Shown piece by piece: positions 12,901-24,740 of a stretch of 64,000 nt of DNA (within the stretch, counting starts at the first letter, position 1; each line of letters opens with the position of its first letter). The position numbers and the translations under genes were made by a program. The notes under the pieces are model-generated. The model saw only the letters and a list, made by a program, of their open reading frames with translations. It was not told the origin of the DNA and ran no database searches. Source of the stretch: Bostrychus sinensis. Its lineage: Eukaryota; Chordata; Actinopteri; Gobiiformes; Eleotridae. Location: assembly GCA_020698575.1 (NCBI GenBank), contig CM036245.1, positions 41,013,093 through 41,077,092 on the forward strand, read 5' to 3'.

Positions 12901-13693
12901 TCTCTCGTGGCTACCCTATAGTGAGAATGCTGGTTGGTGAACGCTTAGCTTCTGATATCCTGGCTCACGTTCTGCACTGAATCAAGTTTATTCAGCCTTT
13001 TGTTGTAAGAAAAATGTGTGGGAGGTAGTTGTCATGCAATCAGGTGCAAAAATTCATCACACCTAAATATCAGCCCACGTGAGCAGTGTGTGTCAGAGCC
13101 CAACTAGTACAAAAGGTCAAGCCCCATTTAGTAATCCCCCTTCCCATGTCCTTGGGTTTCATCTTTAGTGTTATAGATAGAAAACGTGGGGTTATGATGT
13201 ATGTGACACTTTCCCAGACCTGCTGCGGCGCCCTCTCTTGCTGAAGCGGTAACAATCGTAAGCGTAGTGCCCCCGGTCTCCACACTGATAACAGCGATCA
13301 TTGGGGTCAAACTGGCGCCGACTGGGACGCCCACGGCCCTTCCTGGAAAGGCCAGTTGACATCTCCACCCGCACACGAGAGCCACACAGCACCCTGTACA
13401 AAAAAAAGTAACACCAATTGTCTTCTTTTTAAAATGCAATAAATCAATGAAAAAGGCACAACTTACTTTCCGTCCATGCCTTTAACAGCATCTTCTGCAT
13501 CTCGGGGATCTTCAAACTCCACAAAGGCAAACCCAGGTGGGTTTCTGGCCACCCACACACTTCTTAGGGGGCCATAGTAGCTGAAGGCTCGCTCCAGTTC
13601 TCCTTTGGCTGCACCATTGCCTAGGTCACCCACATAGACTTTGCAATCAGTGGCCCGAGAAGAACTACGAGAGGACGAGTAGTAGGATGACAT
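6982..13693 (-). CDS. srsf7: SRSF7 (9G8), serine/arginine-rich splicing factor
   Basis: Nuclear SR protein that binds exonic enhancers and takes part in splicing and mRNA export. Coding exons, 5' to 3' on the minus strand, are 13467-13693, 13220-13393, 12364-12444, 11663-11704, 10921-10965, 9319-9408 and 6982-7033. All have GT/AG borders and matching phases, and they sum to 711 nt or 236 residues (human is 238). Exon 1 carries the RRM, with RNP2 KVYVGDL and RNP1 GFAFVEFE. Exon 2 carries the CCHC zinc knuckle CYQCGDRGHYAYDC that separates SRSF7 from SRSF3. Exons 3 to 7 encode the RS domain. The start ATG has only nine 5'-UTR bases before an acceptor at 13703, implying an upstream noncoding exon. 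No breaks are seen. The a/b paralogue is not resolved. Confidence 0.95.
7034..9318 (-). other. srsf7 last intron, with a GC-rich block
   Basis: This is intronic sequence. Positions 8340-8760 are unusually GC-rich for this window. They contain several GATCAGCC/CTGATC motifs, a G13 run near 8447 and plus-strand acceptor- and donor-like sites at 8399 and 8432. No ORF or known RNA family is recognised. It could be a regulated retained segment, as SR-protein genes often have, but nothing here proves it. Confidence 0.3.
9505..10830. mobile_element. Tc1/mariner-like nonautonomous transposon in an srsf7 intron
   Basis: Inverted ends share ggtccataaatatttggaca (left end near 9511; the same on the minus strand ending at 10830). 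TA precedes the left end; the right side reads TG, so the duplication has one change. The 1.3-kb interior holds no intact transposase. It sits between srsf7 coding exons 6 and 5 without touching splice sites. Confidence 0.65.
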
Positions 13694-13920
13694 TTTCTAG
13701 GTCTGGGAAAAAGAACACACAGTTTACTTAGATTTTTAACAGGGAATCTCCAGGTTTTTTCTTCTGAAATTTCAGGCCTTTTATAGACTTTTTAATGCCA
13801 CTTAAAAAAATATTTAATGCCAAGACTGCCAGCAAAAGAATAATCTGTACAAAATTTACTCTAATACAATATCAGTATTACTCTCTGACACTCATTGGTT
13901 TCATTTTAAAAGTCTTACTA

Positions 13921-14660
13921 GAGTTTACTAGAGCCCGACTGATATGTTTTGTTTTTTGAGGCCGATACCGATATTAGGCAACAATAAATACTGGTATCTG
14001 ATACATCAGCCGATATAGTTATACAATAGGAAAAAGTGTTTTACAGAATTTTTCTCTCTGCTCTTGTATATATGAATATGACATGTACACCCCAGGCCAC
14101 TTAATTAGACTAATTATCTTTTTAAAATGTAGAAAGCTTCTTATTGTTCTTGATGCTGATTGTTATGTAGGTTGTAGTGGGGATTAGTGTGTGGAATATT
14201 ATGTCTTATATTTAAATAAATTTGTTTAACTTAAATTTCATTTAAAACTTGCTCTGCAATTAGAGCATGGGGAGAACTACAAAATGCATTTTGAATTTTT
14301 GTTCTATGAGGTTTTATGGCAGAGAAATTAGCAAAATATTTTTATTTCCTTTTTGAGCTTTTCAGGCCATGAGAAGGCGATTTGGGCTGTTTCCTATGAA
14401 CCTCAGTGTAAAAGCCAGCACGCCCTCTGCTGCACAAATAGCAGAAGGCCATCATTTGCAAGCAAACAGGTCTTACTGTTTATATCGGCGGATATTGGAC
14501 AAATTTTGGCCAATACCCCATAATTTTTTGGCACAAAACATTGAAGTTACCCCCCAAGTGATGCATGTGCTCTTATTTCAGATGCATTAATTAGTATCAA
14601 TACTTCATTCAAGTACTCAACACAATGTTGGGTGAATTTCAATACAGCAGTATCGATACT
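13921..14660. repeat. interspersed repeat with ccgataccgatatt motifs
   Basis: The left part contains gaggccgataccgatatt and the right part tatcggcggatattggacaa. This is the recurrent signature of a common fish DNA-transposon-derived repeat. A second ATCGATACT-type stretch follows at 14590-14670. It lies upstream of the srsf7 coding start, inside the inferred first intron. Confidence 0.4.
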
Positions 14661-15018
14661 CCCATCACTTTTTTACTACAGGTTTGGTTATGTCGACTGC
14701 ATTTCATTGCGGACCAGGTTCTTACATATTGTCCCGTCCATAGTGAACAATGACCGCTAATAAAACTGAAATAAACACAGCCATGCTGTAGTCTAGTACA
14801 CACGGTCACCGATCCCTCGTTATAATGAAGAGTTCGCTTGGGTCCATTGACTCATTTGTTTAAACTATTATTGCTAAAATGCTTTAAACTACTTATTTCA
14901 TTAAATGTGATACAGCCAGACATATTGTAGTTAAGCTGAATAAAACAAGGCCTTCCTCTCCATCACAGACAAACAATGGCGTCAACACGCGTTAGCTTGA
15001 TGGCCGCATTAGCCTTAC

Positions 15019-15100
15019 CTTCTTCCGTGTTTTCTGATCCAGCTCCAAACACTGATGCGGATTTGGTTGTCCTAAAGAGTTCTTAAGAAGGATTTATTAA
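15019..15100 (-). other. srsf7: probable noncoding first exon of srsf7
   Basis: A strong minus-strand donor (GAAG|GTAAGG) lies at 15018/15019. It would splice to the acceptor at 13703, nine bases upstream of the srsf7 ATG. The 5' boundary is a guess; promoter motifs lie near 15.24 kb. Confidence 0.45.
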
Positions 15101-15235
15101 TCTTAAATTGACTTTGGGTACCTATCACAACAAAACGGGATTCAGAATAACCTGCACCAAGTGGCTGAGCGCGCTATCTGTGTACTCAGCTCAGACCTCT
15201 GTGGGCCAAGGAATAGATCTGGGCCCGTTTTTTGT

Positions 15236-15270
15236 TTTGCGCATGCGTAAGAATTGCGTCACTTCCTGTA
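15236..15270 (-). promoter_or_regulatory. srsf7: TATA-less promoter motifs upstream of srsf7
   Basis: A palindromic NRF-1-type site (tgcgcatgcgta, 15238-15249) is followed by tgcgtcac (CRE-like half) and an ETS-type acttcctg. These are typical of housekeeping promoters and sit just upstream of the inferred first exon. Confidence 0.4.
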
Positions 15271-16640
15271 ACAGCGCTCCTTTATTCTTTTATTATTATT
15301 TATTTATTTATTTTTGTAGTAAAATATTTTGTTTGTTTGTTTTATTAACAATTTGTACAAACATAAACACAACAAATAGGAAACTAAATGCCAGGGTGAA
15401 TAAAACAGACAAGAGGATTTGCCACCAGGGTATAAAAAGTAAAACAGAAACATTTGGAAGGAGCCAGCCTCAGTCTTTTGGCTTTTTTCTTTTTCAGATT
15501 TACTATTTAGTTTCAATATATGAACTAAGGAAAATGTTAAAAAAAAATTCCAGCCAATTTCTTTTAGTGTAAATTATATTTTCCTATATAAATAAAAGTT
15601 GAATAACAAAATGGGCATCTCTCTCAAATTCCTGGTTAAAGTACATGGGTAGTAGTAGTGCATTGGTCACATTTAAAGTTATTAACTTTTTCCTGATACA
15701 TTCAGATAACAGTTGAATAATAGTCTCTTTATTCCACAAAACAAGTTACAAGAAATAGTTGATATTCAGTTTAGCTTGTTCCAGAACACGTTTATCCTGA
15801 TAGATTCTGTGAAGAATTTTGAAAGACACCTCGTTTATCTTGTTGGTAATGCAGCACTTGTCTTTGGCGCACCATTTTACACTGCCTCTATAGACACACA
15901 GAAATGCTGAGCTGGAAAAGTAGTGTTTCCAAGACTAAGGAATAAAAATAAACATATTGTAGATGAATGCATCTTGTGCAACTACTTTATAAAGTTGTTT
16001 TTATTATTTTTTATGTAGTACAGTATTATCTTCCTTCCTTCTACAACTCCGTTGTTCTTCAGTGGGGGCCACAGGAGATCATCTCCTCCAGCAATCTTCA
16101 CAGATCCAGTATAGAGGTCACACTGGAGAAATACATATTTATGTGGCAAACTTTTCACATTTAATGCCCTTCCTGATGCAACCTTTGCTGGATAGTCATA
16201 ATTTCTTTGGCTTTGGAGATGCCTTCTGTCTGTGAAGTGACTAGATGTCCACCCCTCCTCTGACCTGAGGAAAACTGTCCAGTTTAATTTAGTTAGTGAT
16301 TTGATTAAAATTATTTGAATAATCATCTTCAAATAAACAGGTGCGGCAGTGGTCACCTCATGCATTTTATTATTCAATGAGGGTTGCCACCAGCACCATA
16401 GCTGTATGCATTTCTTGATGTTCTGCAGGTGGGTATTACTTGCCAAAGCTTAATTTTGGTGAAGTAAAGATCACTGCACCTGTTTTTTTTTTTTTTTTTA
16501 AGAGAGACAGTTGCTGGAGGCGTCAGTTTTAGAGACAGCACAGGAAGGTTCACATGTGAGCAAAGAAATCAATATAGATTTAAAATACCTTACTGCTTTT
16601 ATTGGTTAAGAGGTCAAAAGAAGAGAGAGTACTTTCTTTT
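15271..16640. other. AT-rich spacer, no gene recognised
   Basis: Open frames here are AT-rich and lack family features. A stretch at 16140-16200 (aatgcccttcctgatgcaac) looks like a scrap of a common fish interspersed repeat. Confidence 0.4.
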
Positions 16641-16734
16641 TAAAAAGATTTGTAAGCCTTTTTCAGCTTTATTAGACTTTGTAATTGAGAAGTTACAAGA
16701 AATTATGGGTAGAGCCATTCAGCAAACTGTTGCA

Positions 16735-16845
16735 GAGCCTGGACTCCAGTCGAACCCATGACGCCAAGGCAGGCTGTAGTTGCTCTATATACTATACTGT
16801 ATATAGAGTGCAGCTCAACCACCTGAGCTATACCACAGCACAGGA
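16735..16845 (-). repeat. tRNA-derived SINE head
   Basis: On the minus strand a pol III A box (TAGCTCAGGTGG, near 16830-16815) and a B box (GGTTCGACTGG, near 16755) have roughly tRNA spacing enlarged by a small palindromic insert. The flanks do not form a tRNA acceptor stem, so this is a SINE and not a tRNA gene. Confidence 0.5.
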
Positions 16846-16883
16846 AGAGTGCTCTTAATGAAGCGATTATTCCTTCAGTCCTC

Positions 16884-16990
16884 AGTCACATTCTGTGAGA
16901 TTGAGCTACTTCTGTTAGCTGCCCTGGGACAGACTGACAGAGACGTGGCAGCCATTCTGCACCAACAGCTTTTCTGACCACCACCAAGGC
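16884..16990. repeat. teleost interspersed repeat (copy 1)
   Basis: Contains gccctgggacagactgacag and gcagccattctgcacc, and is shared with 40851-40985. From about 17000 to 19160 I see only AT-rich sequence without recognisable genes. Confidence 0.5.
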
Positions 16991-19159
16991 CGTCTTATAG
17001 GAGTAGGCTACATAGGCATAGGCATACATCAAAATTCAAATCTATCTGCCCTTTTCAAAAAACAAAAAAACAAAACTAAGAATGATGAAAATAAAAACAA
17101 AGACAACTGTACTTCAGGGGAAGCAAATCTTTTGGCAGTTGCTAGTAGCAATAGAGGTAGGGCTAATTACTTACAACTTGCTGATTTATAATCAATGATG
17201 AAATGCAAGGGGAAATAAATGTCAGAAATCCTTAAAAATCCAATGTTCTGGGATACAGGTGTAGTTGATAGTGTTATTATTAGTATTACATTTTGAGATA
17301 TGTTTGAAATGGTTTAGCTCAGGCCTAATTGCTGCTTTAGATGTGTAAATTGTTTGAAATACCTGGTTCATACTTAAAAATTAAATGTTTTGCAGGCCTG
17401 TGTTACTGTAGTTGTTGATACTGCTGTTTTAGGTACTTTTATATGCTTAGAATTTTCCTGGGCCTGAAATGATTTGTCTAATCCTGACGTTTAGATATTA
17501 CAAAATATATAAATAATAATAAATATAAAATGTTTTTTGTATGATTGAACTCCATAATATGCTACTATTAAATTGAAGTAAATGTAATAAAAAATAGTTG
17601 TCCATTAATGATTTTATACTAACAAACTAGTAAACAACAAAGTATACATGCTTACACTTCATTCCATAGCCTAAAATGTTGTCTAATGATGCAGAACGTT
17701 TAGGTCTTTAAAACTTCAGAAAGGGGCCTTAAAATGTAGTAGCCTATGGCCTCTAAAATCTTTAATCCGGCCCTGACCACCACCACAGTTACACAGATTT
17801 CACATACCAGAGTTGTGCATGTGATAACCCTGGCATTCACCATTGATGTATCTGGCATGACCTATATTTGTCCCAGCCATTTGGGCTTGCTCCATCTTTG
17901 GCCATGCTGCTGCGCAACTCTCCTCGTCAACTTTGCAAAAGTCCTGTTTGATGTGAATCTCAGCTTCTTTGCAGAATGTAGACTTTTTTGTCAGCCTCCA
18001 GAGTGCATCACAGTGATACCTCATGGCCAAGTGGATTATCATTTCTTTTCTTTTAGGTTTGTATTTTTTTTTGTCGAGGTGAGGTACCCTCTTGTGGTGT
18101 GAAGGATACATGTTAGGCCATAATCATCACAATTAGAATATATGCTTTAAATATTTCACTCTGTCTGGGACAAAAATATACAAATTTTGTCCTTACCTAT
18201 ATAAATTTCACTTAGGCTGTTAAATTTAACTACTGAAATAACTTTTCAATACTAACTGATAGAGCTGCACCTGTATTTAATGTAAATAAAAACAAAATGC
18301 TGTGGTTCACAAATGTTTTTATATTTTATTTAGAACAGAACTTTTGATATTTTACCATTCCATAAAAAACTGTTTATTTTTAATTTGATGGCAGCAACAC
18401 ATCTCACTCAAAAAGGTGAAGACGGGGCAACAAAAGGCAAGAAAAGACATACAGTTCCTAAAAATATTAACGTTACATCATCAGTTTCCACACATGCTTA
18501 TGGTTGGTATTGTCAGATTGAGCAAGCTTCATACTCTCCACAAACTGGTGAAAATGTGTGAAGAAAGAAAATGATAAGATAAATCAATACAATGATGTGA
18601 ATGTTATTCTGCCAAACAGCAGGTTAAATGTGCGAACAGGTGCAGTGGTGCCACCCTTGCTGCAGTCAGATATGGGCAGGTCACAGTTGTACATCCTGTC
18701 TGAGACAACACATTTTACACAGACAGATTATTTTAGATACATATTTTTTTATGCACTGCATTTTGCTTCCACAAAATTTCTATTGAATGAATCATACTTT
18801 GATGTAAAAGAGTTCAAATAGTTCAAATGCACTTAAAGGCTGATCAAGTGTCATAACAACCATCTGATGCATCATGTATAAAGTCCATATGCGCTTTGGT
18901 CCAGAGAAGACTGTTTCTAGATCATGTTCACATGTGGATCTTCTATGATACAGCTGTATTTGTGTCAGTTAGCCATGAGAAGAGAAGTGTTCCTGACCCA
19001 TGCAGTGATTTTCAGAACAGAATCATGACTGTGTGAAGTTGGAAGCCCATCAGATGCAATATGGAAGTGTCTTAATCATTTGTGCTTTGTGCTGTAAACA
19101 TTTTGTTTGTGCTTTTCCTTTGCTTCAGAAAGGATGCCAAATTCATGCAGGTTAATAAC

Positions 19160-19610
19160 ATTCATTCATTCATTCATTCATTCATTCATTCATTCATTCA
19201 TTCATCTTCCGCTTATTAACGTTAGAGGTTGCGGGTACTGGAGCCTACAATAGACCTACACCCTGTGTCTGTCCTGCCACCTTGTTGTAGGACAGACACA
19301 GAGACACAAACAGACAACCATTCACTCTGGGACATTTAGAGTCACCAGTTCACCCAACACGTCTTTGGATGGTGGGAGGGAGCCATACTCACTGTGGTAA
19401 CACAGGGAGGACATGCAGACTCCACCTAGAGAGATCGTGGGACATTTTACACAACTGACCGTCACACGATTTCTGTAGGTGGAGTCCTGCGACTAACTGG
19501 CCACTGTCCAGGGTGTACCCCATGTAAGGCCATAGTTACTGGAATAGGCTCCAGTCACCTGTGAACTCTAATGGGAATAAGCAGAAAAAGATGAATGAAT
19601 ATCCACAACC
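19160..19610. repeat. fish interspersed repeat with (CATT)n head
   Basis: A (CATT)n tract at 19161-19204 leads into the cttccgcttattaacgttag...gactggagcc type of sequence that is abundant in fish genomes (a LINE-tail-like family). A second copy lies at 19995-20325. Confidence 0.55.
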
Positions 19611-19994
19611 ATTACGTTTAAGTCGTGTGGGTATGGTTTTGAGTCAGCTCCCTCATAACTCGTGGAGGACCTTACCCTACAGCCAAAAGAGAACTCGAGT
19701 AGCACTGTCATTTATTTTCTTTAGATGATCACTACCTCAGGGTTCCTAACAGACAGAAAAATGTACTCCCATCACCCATCGGTAAACACAAAACCTCCTC
19801 TGTCTCTGCCCACAGAGGCAGTTTTATAATACTTTTTTTAATGTACCGATTTAACAATAAACATGATAAGTCACACATTTGAAAAGAAATCATGTTTGGT
19901 TAGTGAAAATACAGCCAACTGCTCATGGCATGTTCACACAGGCAATATCAGGCATGATTCATAACTTATTTTTTGACTGAGACCCTTTACAGCA

Positions 19995-20325
19995 AAACAT
20001 TCATTCATTTTCTACCGCTTATTCCCGTTAGGAGTCGTGGGTGACTGGAGCCTATCCCAGTAACTTTGGGCCGTAGGCGGGGTAGACAGACACATTCATT
20101 CACTCTCGTCAAGTTAGAGTCACCAATTCACCTAACACATGCATGTCTTTGGACAGGAAGCCGGAGTACCCGGAGTAACCCACGGTAACACGGGGAGGAG
20201 GATGCAGACTCCACCCAGAGAGTTCGTGTGATGGTGTGTTGGTCGGGCCGGGGCTCGAAACCCACGACCTCCTTTCTGGGAGGCGAGAAAGCTAACCGCT
20301 CTGCCACCGTGCACCCAGCAAACAG
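19995..20325. repeat. fish interspersed repeat, second copy
   Basis: Contains ctaccgcttattcccgttag, gactggagcctatcccagta and a tail with gctaaccgctctgccaccgt. Same family as 19160-19610. Confidence 0.55.
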
Positions 20326-20660
20326 TGCTTTGAAATGTCATCTGCTAAAAAAGTACAAGATGATGGTTTCACAAAGTGCAAATAAACCTTTCATCAGTTG
20401 CCAATGTCAGACCCAACAAAATTCTGAAATAAATAAAGAAAAACACACTCCATCCTACTGATGTACTGGAGTACTCACAAAACAGGAAAATGAACGTTCT
20501 CAAGTTAAAACAAGCAAAACATTGTCCATAAACACATAGCAGCCAACATATCTTGACATAATTTCACACAATTTTCTGGTACCATCCTTGATTATTGGGT
20601 AGACTGGTAGACTTTGGGTTAGGACGGTTCTGGTTCCAGTCTGGCAGCAGGGCTACTGCT

Positions 20661-21583
20661 TCATGATCGGCTGCAGCTCGTCTCATCTTTTCCTTTTAGC
20701 AGAGGACTAATCTCTGAAACACACAACACAAAAGATTTTATATATGGGTTTACAGACAGCATTGTGCCCTGTAGTGAGAGCAGGGAGCAGGTGGAGGAAA
20801 GTCAGCTCTTGGGTTTTTTACTTCTTTTTTTTTTTTTTTTCTTTTGTGGCCTTGTCCTAAGTTTTTTCTGAAAATTCAAATTCAAAATAAAATTATTTCA
20901 TGGAATGTTAAAATAACAGTATTACCACCTCATAAATATTGTAAATAAAATATTGTTTTGTCATTCTGTTGACCTTTACAAGCACCTGTCCATACAATTT
21001 TAACAAATTTCAATTTGATGTTGTGTAAAAGTAAAAACACATTACCACTGCTGATGTCCACTGCTTCATCTGCTGCATTTTTGTCTGAATGAGCTGTAGA
21101 ACAACACATCGATGTCTGCCTACAGTACTCTCCCCAAATAAACCTCAAATCATGTATCAACAGTCCTCTGCCCTGTGGACTTGTCTACAGTGTACACATG
21201 CACACACAAGCATTCTGCCCCCCCCCCCCTTAGCATTTTATAGAGGCCCCTTATAGAGACCTGGTGTTCACCCTCAGTAGTCACAGAAATAATTAGATAA
21301 GGTTAGACTGACTGCAATTCAGCTGTCATTATGCCCCAACACACAATTTAATTCATCATTAAGACATGTAAAAGATAAGGAACCACACTAAACCTGCCTA
21401 AAGAGGAACATCTAAAACTCACAAACCAGGCAAGGAGTGCATTCATCAGAGAGGCAACAATAAGACCAAAGGTGACTCTGAGAGGGCTGCAGAGCTCCAC
21501 AGCAGAGACTGTTGTATCTGTCCACAGGACCACTCTGAACCATACACTCCACAGAGCTGGGCTGTGTGGAGGCGTGGCCATTG
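20661..21583 (-). CDS. 3' exons of an unidentified gene
   Basis: I do not recognise this protein. Three minus-strand exons fit together in phase: 21423-21583 (acceptor CTTCAAG, donor GTGAGT), 21046-21093 (acceptor CTACAG, donor GTAATG) and 20661-20713 (acceptor TTTCAG, ending TGA at 20661-20663). The predicted tail is about 87 residues. It is Cys/Ser-rich in the first exon (LCCGALQPSQ, YCCLSDECTPC), then acidic, and ends with ISPLLKGKDETSCSRS. No domain is evident. Upstream exons would lie to the right; candidate splice signals occur in the inverted duplication at 22.9 kb. Chance agreement of splice phases remains possible. Confidence 0.35.
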
Positions 21584-22029
21584 CTTGAAGAAAATAATAA
21601 CAAAACATGTTTTGTGTTTTCCAAAAGGCACGTGGAAGACTCCCCAAACACGAGAAGGTCCTCTGTCCAGATAAAATTAAAATTAGCCATCAATGAAAGA
21701 TGCTATGTGTAGTAAAACCTAGCACCTGACTGTGCCCCCTCTCTAAAGTGAAGCCTGGTGATGGCAGTGTCCTGCTGTATATTTGTCATTGGTAGAGACT
21801 GGGAAACTGCTCAGAACTGAGGGAATGAAGAATGGAGCTTAACACAGAACAATTTTTGAAGAAAACAACTCAAACTGTGTGTGTACAATGCATACAAGCT
21901 TGAGCTGTTTTTAAATGAAGAATGAGCACAAATCCCAGTCATTTTATGAACCAAGCTCATAAACACTTATCCTAGAAAAGCTGAAGCTCAAAGTCCTTCA
22001 GAAGGTGGTTCTACAGAGTACTAAGGAAA

Positions 22030-22450
22030 AATGCTAAGGGGGGTACATACTATTTCTTGCCACTCTAAGTATAAGCTCTCTTCTCTCACTCCTACTAACT
22101 TCATGTTCTCTTTCACTACATCCAAAGATCTCCTCGCTGAACCTCCTCTAGATCCCCTGGCAGTGCTAATCCTTTTAACCCATATAGTCACTATCCCTCC
22201 TCTGTACATCCAAACCATTTCAATCTGACCTTTCTGACTTTGTCTTCAAAACCTCTCACATGAGCTGTCCCTATGATGGCATCATAAAATAATTTTATCC
22301 ATCTCGTCATGAACAAAGACAACCTCAACATTTTCAGCTCTACTTCCTGTCTGTTCCTCAGTGCCACTATCTCTAAATCATACATCATAGCTGCCCACTG
22401 TCTTATTCACTTTTCCTTTCATTCTTGCTTAATCTCTTATCACACAATTC
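22030..22450 (-). mobile_element. LINE fragment, 3' end of the RT ORF
   Basis: Minus-strand peptides in shifted frames carry LKMLR, VRKVRLKWFG and SLDVVKENMKLVGVREE. These match the C-terminal part of a fish non-LTR retrotransposon reverse transcriptase (RGRPKRRFMDVVKED-type tail). Frameshifts and stops make it a dead copy. Confidence 0.6.
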
Positions 22451-22749
22451 AGCTCACACTTTTCTCCACCCATTCCAACCTGCTGCACACGCCTCTTCAC
22501 CTCTGACCCACACTCTCCATTGCTCTAGATCGTTGAGTACTTCACATCCTACCCCTTCATCACCTCTGCTCCCTGTAACCTTACCGCTCCATAGGGGTCT
22601 CTCTCATTCACCCACACTTTATTTTAAAGTAACTTGCAGAGGCAGCTACAGGGGCAGTTCTCACATTTCACGTTTCAGATTATTTTTATGTACACTGTGC
22701 TGTTTTAGTTACATGTTTTAGTTAAAATATCTTTAAAAAGATCTATTAA

Positions 22750-23340
22750 ACATCAGGCTAGGGCGCCGCTGCACTTAAACCCCACACCGCTTAAATAAAC
22801 CAAAATAAGAAATGGCAAGTGTGAACACAAAAAGTACATGTTATTGAAATATTAATGACACACAAAGCCCACGAGCAGCGTTGGAGGAAATGCTTGACAC
22901 AAACAGGCCTACCACATTTGAAGTCTTGTTTTGGTCCTTCCCTTGTTTCCATGAACTGAGCCGAAGTAAATCCAGACAAAACTATAAAATACTAGCAAAT
23001 AACCCAAACAAAATCTCTGCATTTGAACCGTGATCGGGACCGCTGGAAAAGGAGAGCTCGTGGCTCTTCATCACAGTGATGCCAAGCGGGTGCTTTTATA
23101 AGTGCAACATCAGCAGCATTCACCTGTCGCACTATCAAACTACCTGGCTTTAGATTCCTCGACGAGGTGTGGAGGCGAGGCTCATTCTTCTTTCTCTCAA
23201 ACTCTGGAGTGTGTTAACGGGACAGCAGACACCGGTCTGTCAGTGAGGCCCGGGCTTAAGGAAGCACCAGCCCATGGAGCATTAACACAACTTTTAGCCT
23301 AAGCATTTGCGCAGTACACTGTCAGTTTTATTAATTTAAT
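22750..23340 (-). repeat. left arm of an old 1.2-kb inverted duplication
   Basis: Read on the minus strand, this arm matches 23348-23945 in the same order over several landmarks. These are TAGGCTAAA, GTGCTTCCTTAAG, AGAGTTTGA, CCAGCGGTCCC, GACCAAAACAAGAC and GCCATTTCTTATT. Matching landmarks all fold around a centre near 23344. Divergence is substantial, with small indels. A donor-like GTGGTAGGC follows GACCAAAACAAGAC in this arm. Confidence 0.6.
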
Positions 23341-23347
23341 TTTATCT

Positions 23348-23945
23348 TAGACTCTTGTAGTATAATCTGAGAGGCTGCCCATGAGTGCAGTTTATAGGCT
23401 AAAGTGCTTTAAAGGACGGAATATCAGTGCTTCCTTAAGATGTCTGTCCCCTTAAAGTGGTCCTGAAAGAGTTTGACCGAAACAAAAAAAATAAAGCCTT
23501 GTTCCAGAAGAATCTATAAAGCCGAGGGTCTACCTGTAAAGGACTTTTTGATAACAACACAGGTGACACCCGACTTTTAAAGGCACTCGCTTTGTATCAT
23601 TGTGATGGAGGGCGGGATCGAGCCTACCTTTGTCTTTTTTCCAGCGGTCCCACAGGTTCAAGCGTGGAGATGTTGCTTGGGGTAAATGCTAGTTTTATTT
23701 TATTTAGTTTTGTCTGTATTTTCTTCAGATTGGTTTTGGAAAGAAGAGAAGGACCAAAACAAGACTGAGGTAGGCTACACCTGTGTTGAGTGCTATACCC
23801 TGTAGTTCATGCTGTTGTGTGTCTGTGCACGTTGTCATGTCGTAAATATTTCAGTAAGATTTGAGATCACTCGGCATTTCTTATTGTGTTTTATTTAACC
23901 TGTGGCGGGGATCTAACTCTGCCAGAGCAGCGTGCACCTTGACCA
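23348..23945 (+). repeat. right arm of the 1.2-kb inverted duplication
   Basis: Plus-strand partner of 22750-23340. It contains ccagcggtccc at 23641, gaccaaaacaagac at 23752 and ggcatttcttatt near 23874. A small exon-like piece with acceptor TTCTTCAG and donor GAG|GTAGGC lies at about 23729-23768. Confidence 0.6.
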
Positions 23946-24407
23946 TGGATAACTGGCCCTGATGCATCAGTATCAGAGATAATTTAGCCCCATGTTTAGT
24001 ACTGTAGCGACCAAAAACAGCCACAGTGTGCACAAAAACATCTGAAAATGCCACAGAAGAGCCACGGTGGCTTCAAAACGACGGTTGTAAAAAGCCTAGG
24101 AGTGTAGAAATTAATAAATATGTCAAAGTGCCTTAATAGCTGTATAATAATTTAAGACTGTGCTAAAATGGGCAGTTGTGTTGTTTGTGATTGGGTATCG
24201 CGTAAATAACTTGCTGTGTGCTTTATATCTGCTGAAATAAAGTGCGCGGGTGACGGTGTGGTGTCGAGATGTGCAGAACAACGGCTTTAGTTAATTGCCA
24301 CAACAATATCCTGCCTCCAACGATTAGTTAAATATTTAACACACAAATGCAAAACCCTTGTTTGAAGGATTAAACTGCGTGAGTCCATAGCAGCGTTAGA
24401 TTGGTGA

Positions 24408-24413
24408 TTTTAT
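24408..24413 (-). terminator. panx1: possible panx1 polyadenylation signal
   Basis: Minus-strand AATAAA about 330 bp after the panx1 stop codon. Other A/T-rich hexamers occur nearby, so this is only the clearest candidate. Confidence 0.3.
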
Positions 24414-24740
24414 TTTGCGATGTGTAAGACATAAATATGTTTTTTGAAGCTGCCCTTGTCCGGCTGGTCACAAGCTGTGACCAGAAGTCGATCATTCTGT
24501 TTAGCCGAATGCGGAAGTAGTTAGCGCACAACCCCTATTAGAGATATGCCAGCCAATCAAAAACATTTTTGAATCCCAGGTTGTAATTGGCTGTTCGTCT
24601 TGCTACATTCATAATTATAGAATTAGAGAGTTGAGAGCAGAAATGAGCAAATGATGTGGAGCGAGCACAGACGATGGGCGAGCGAAAGGAAGTACGTTCG
24701 CGCTCAGAGCCAGAGATTGAGCGAGCTTGTGTGCCCAGAT

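Noticed and set aside
15982..16446. 154-codon minus-strand open frame
   Set aside because: AT-rich, no domain, no splice or promoter context; overlaps repeat scraps.
16735..16845. tRNA gene
   Set aside because: A and B boxes are present but acceptor and anticodon stems do not form; it is a SINE head.
17746..18111. Overlapping open frames of about 100-118 codons on both strands
   Set aside because: No family resemblance, and equal openness on both strands suggests chance.
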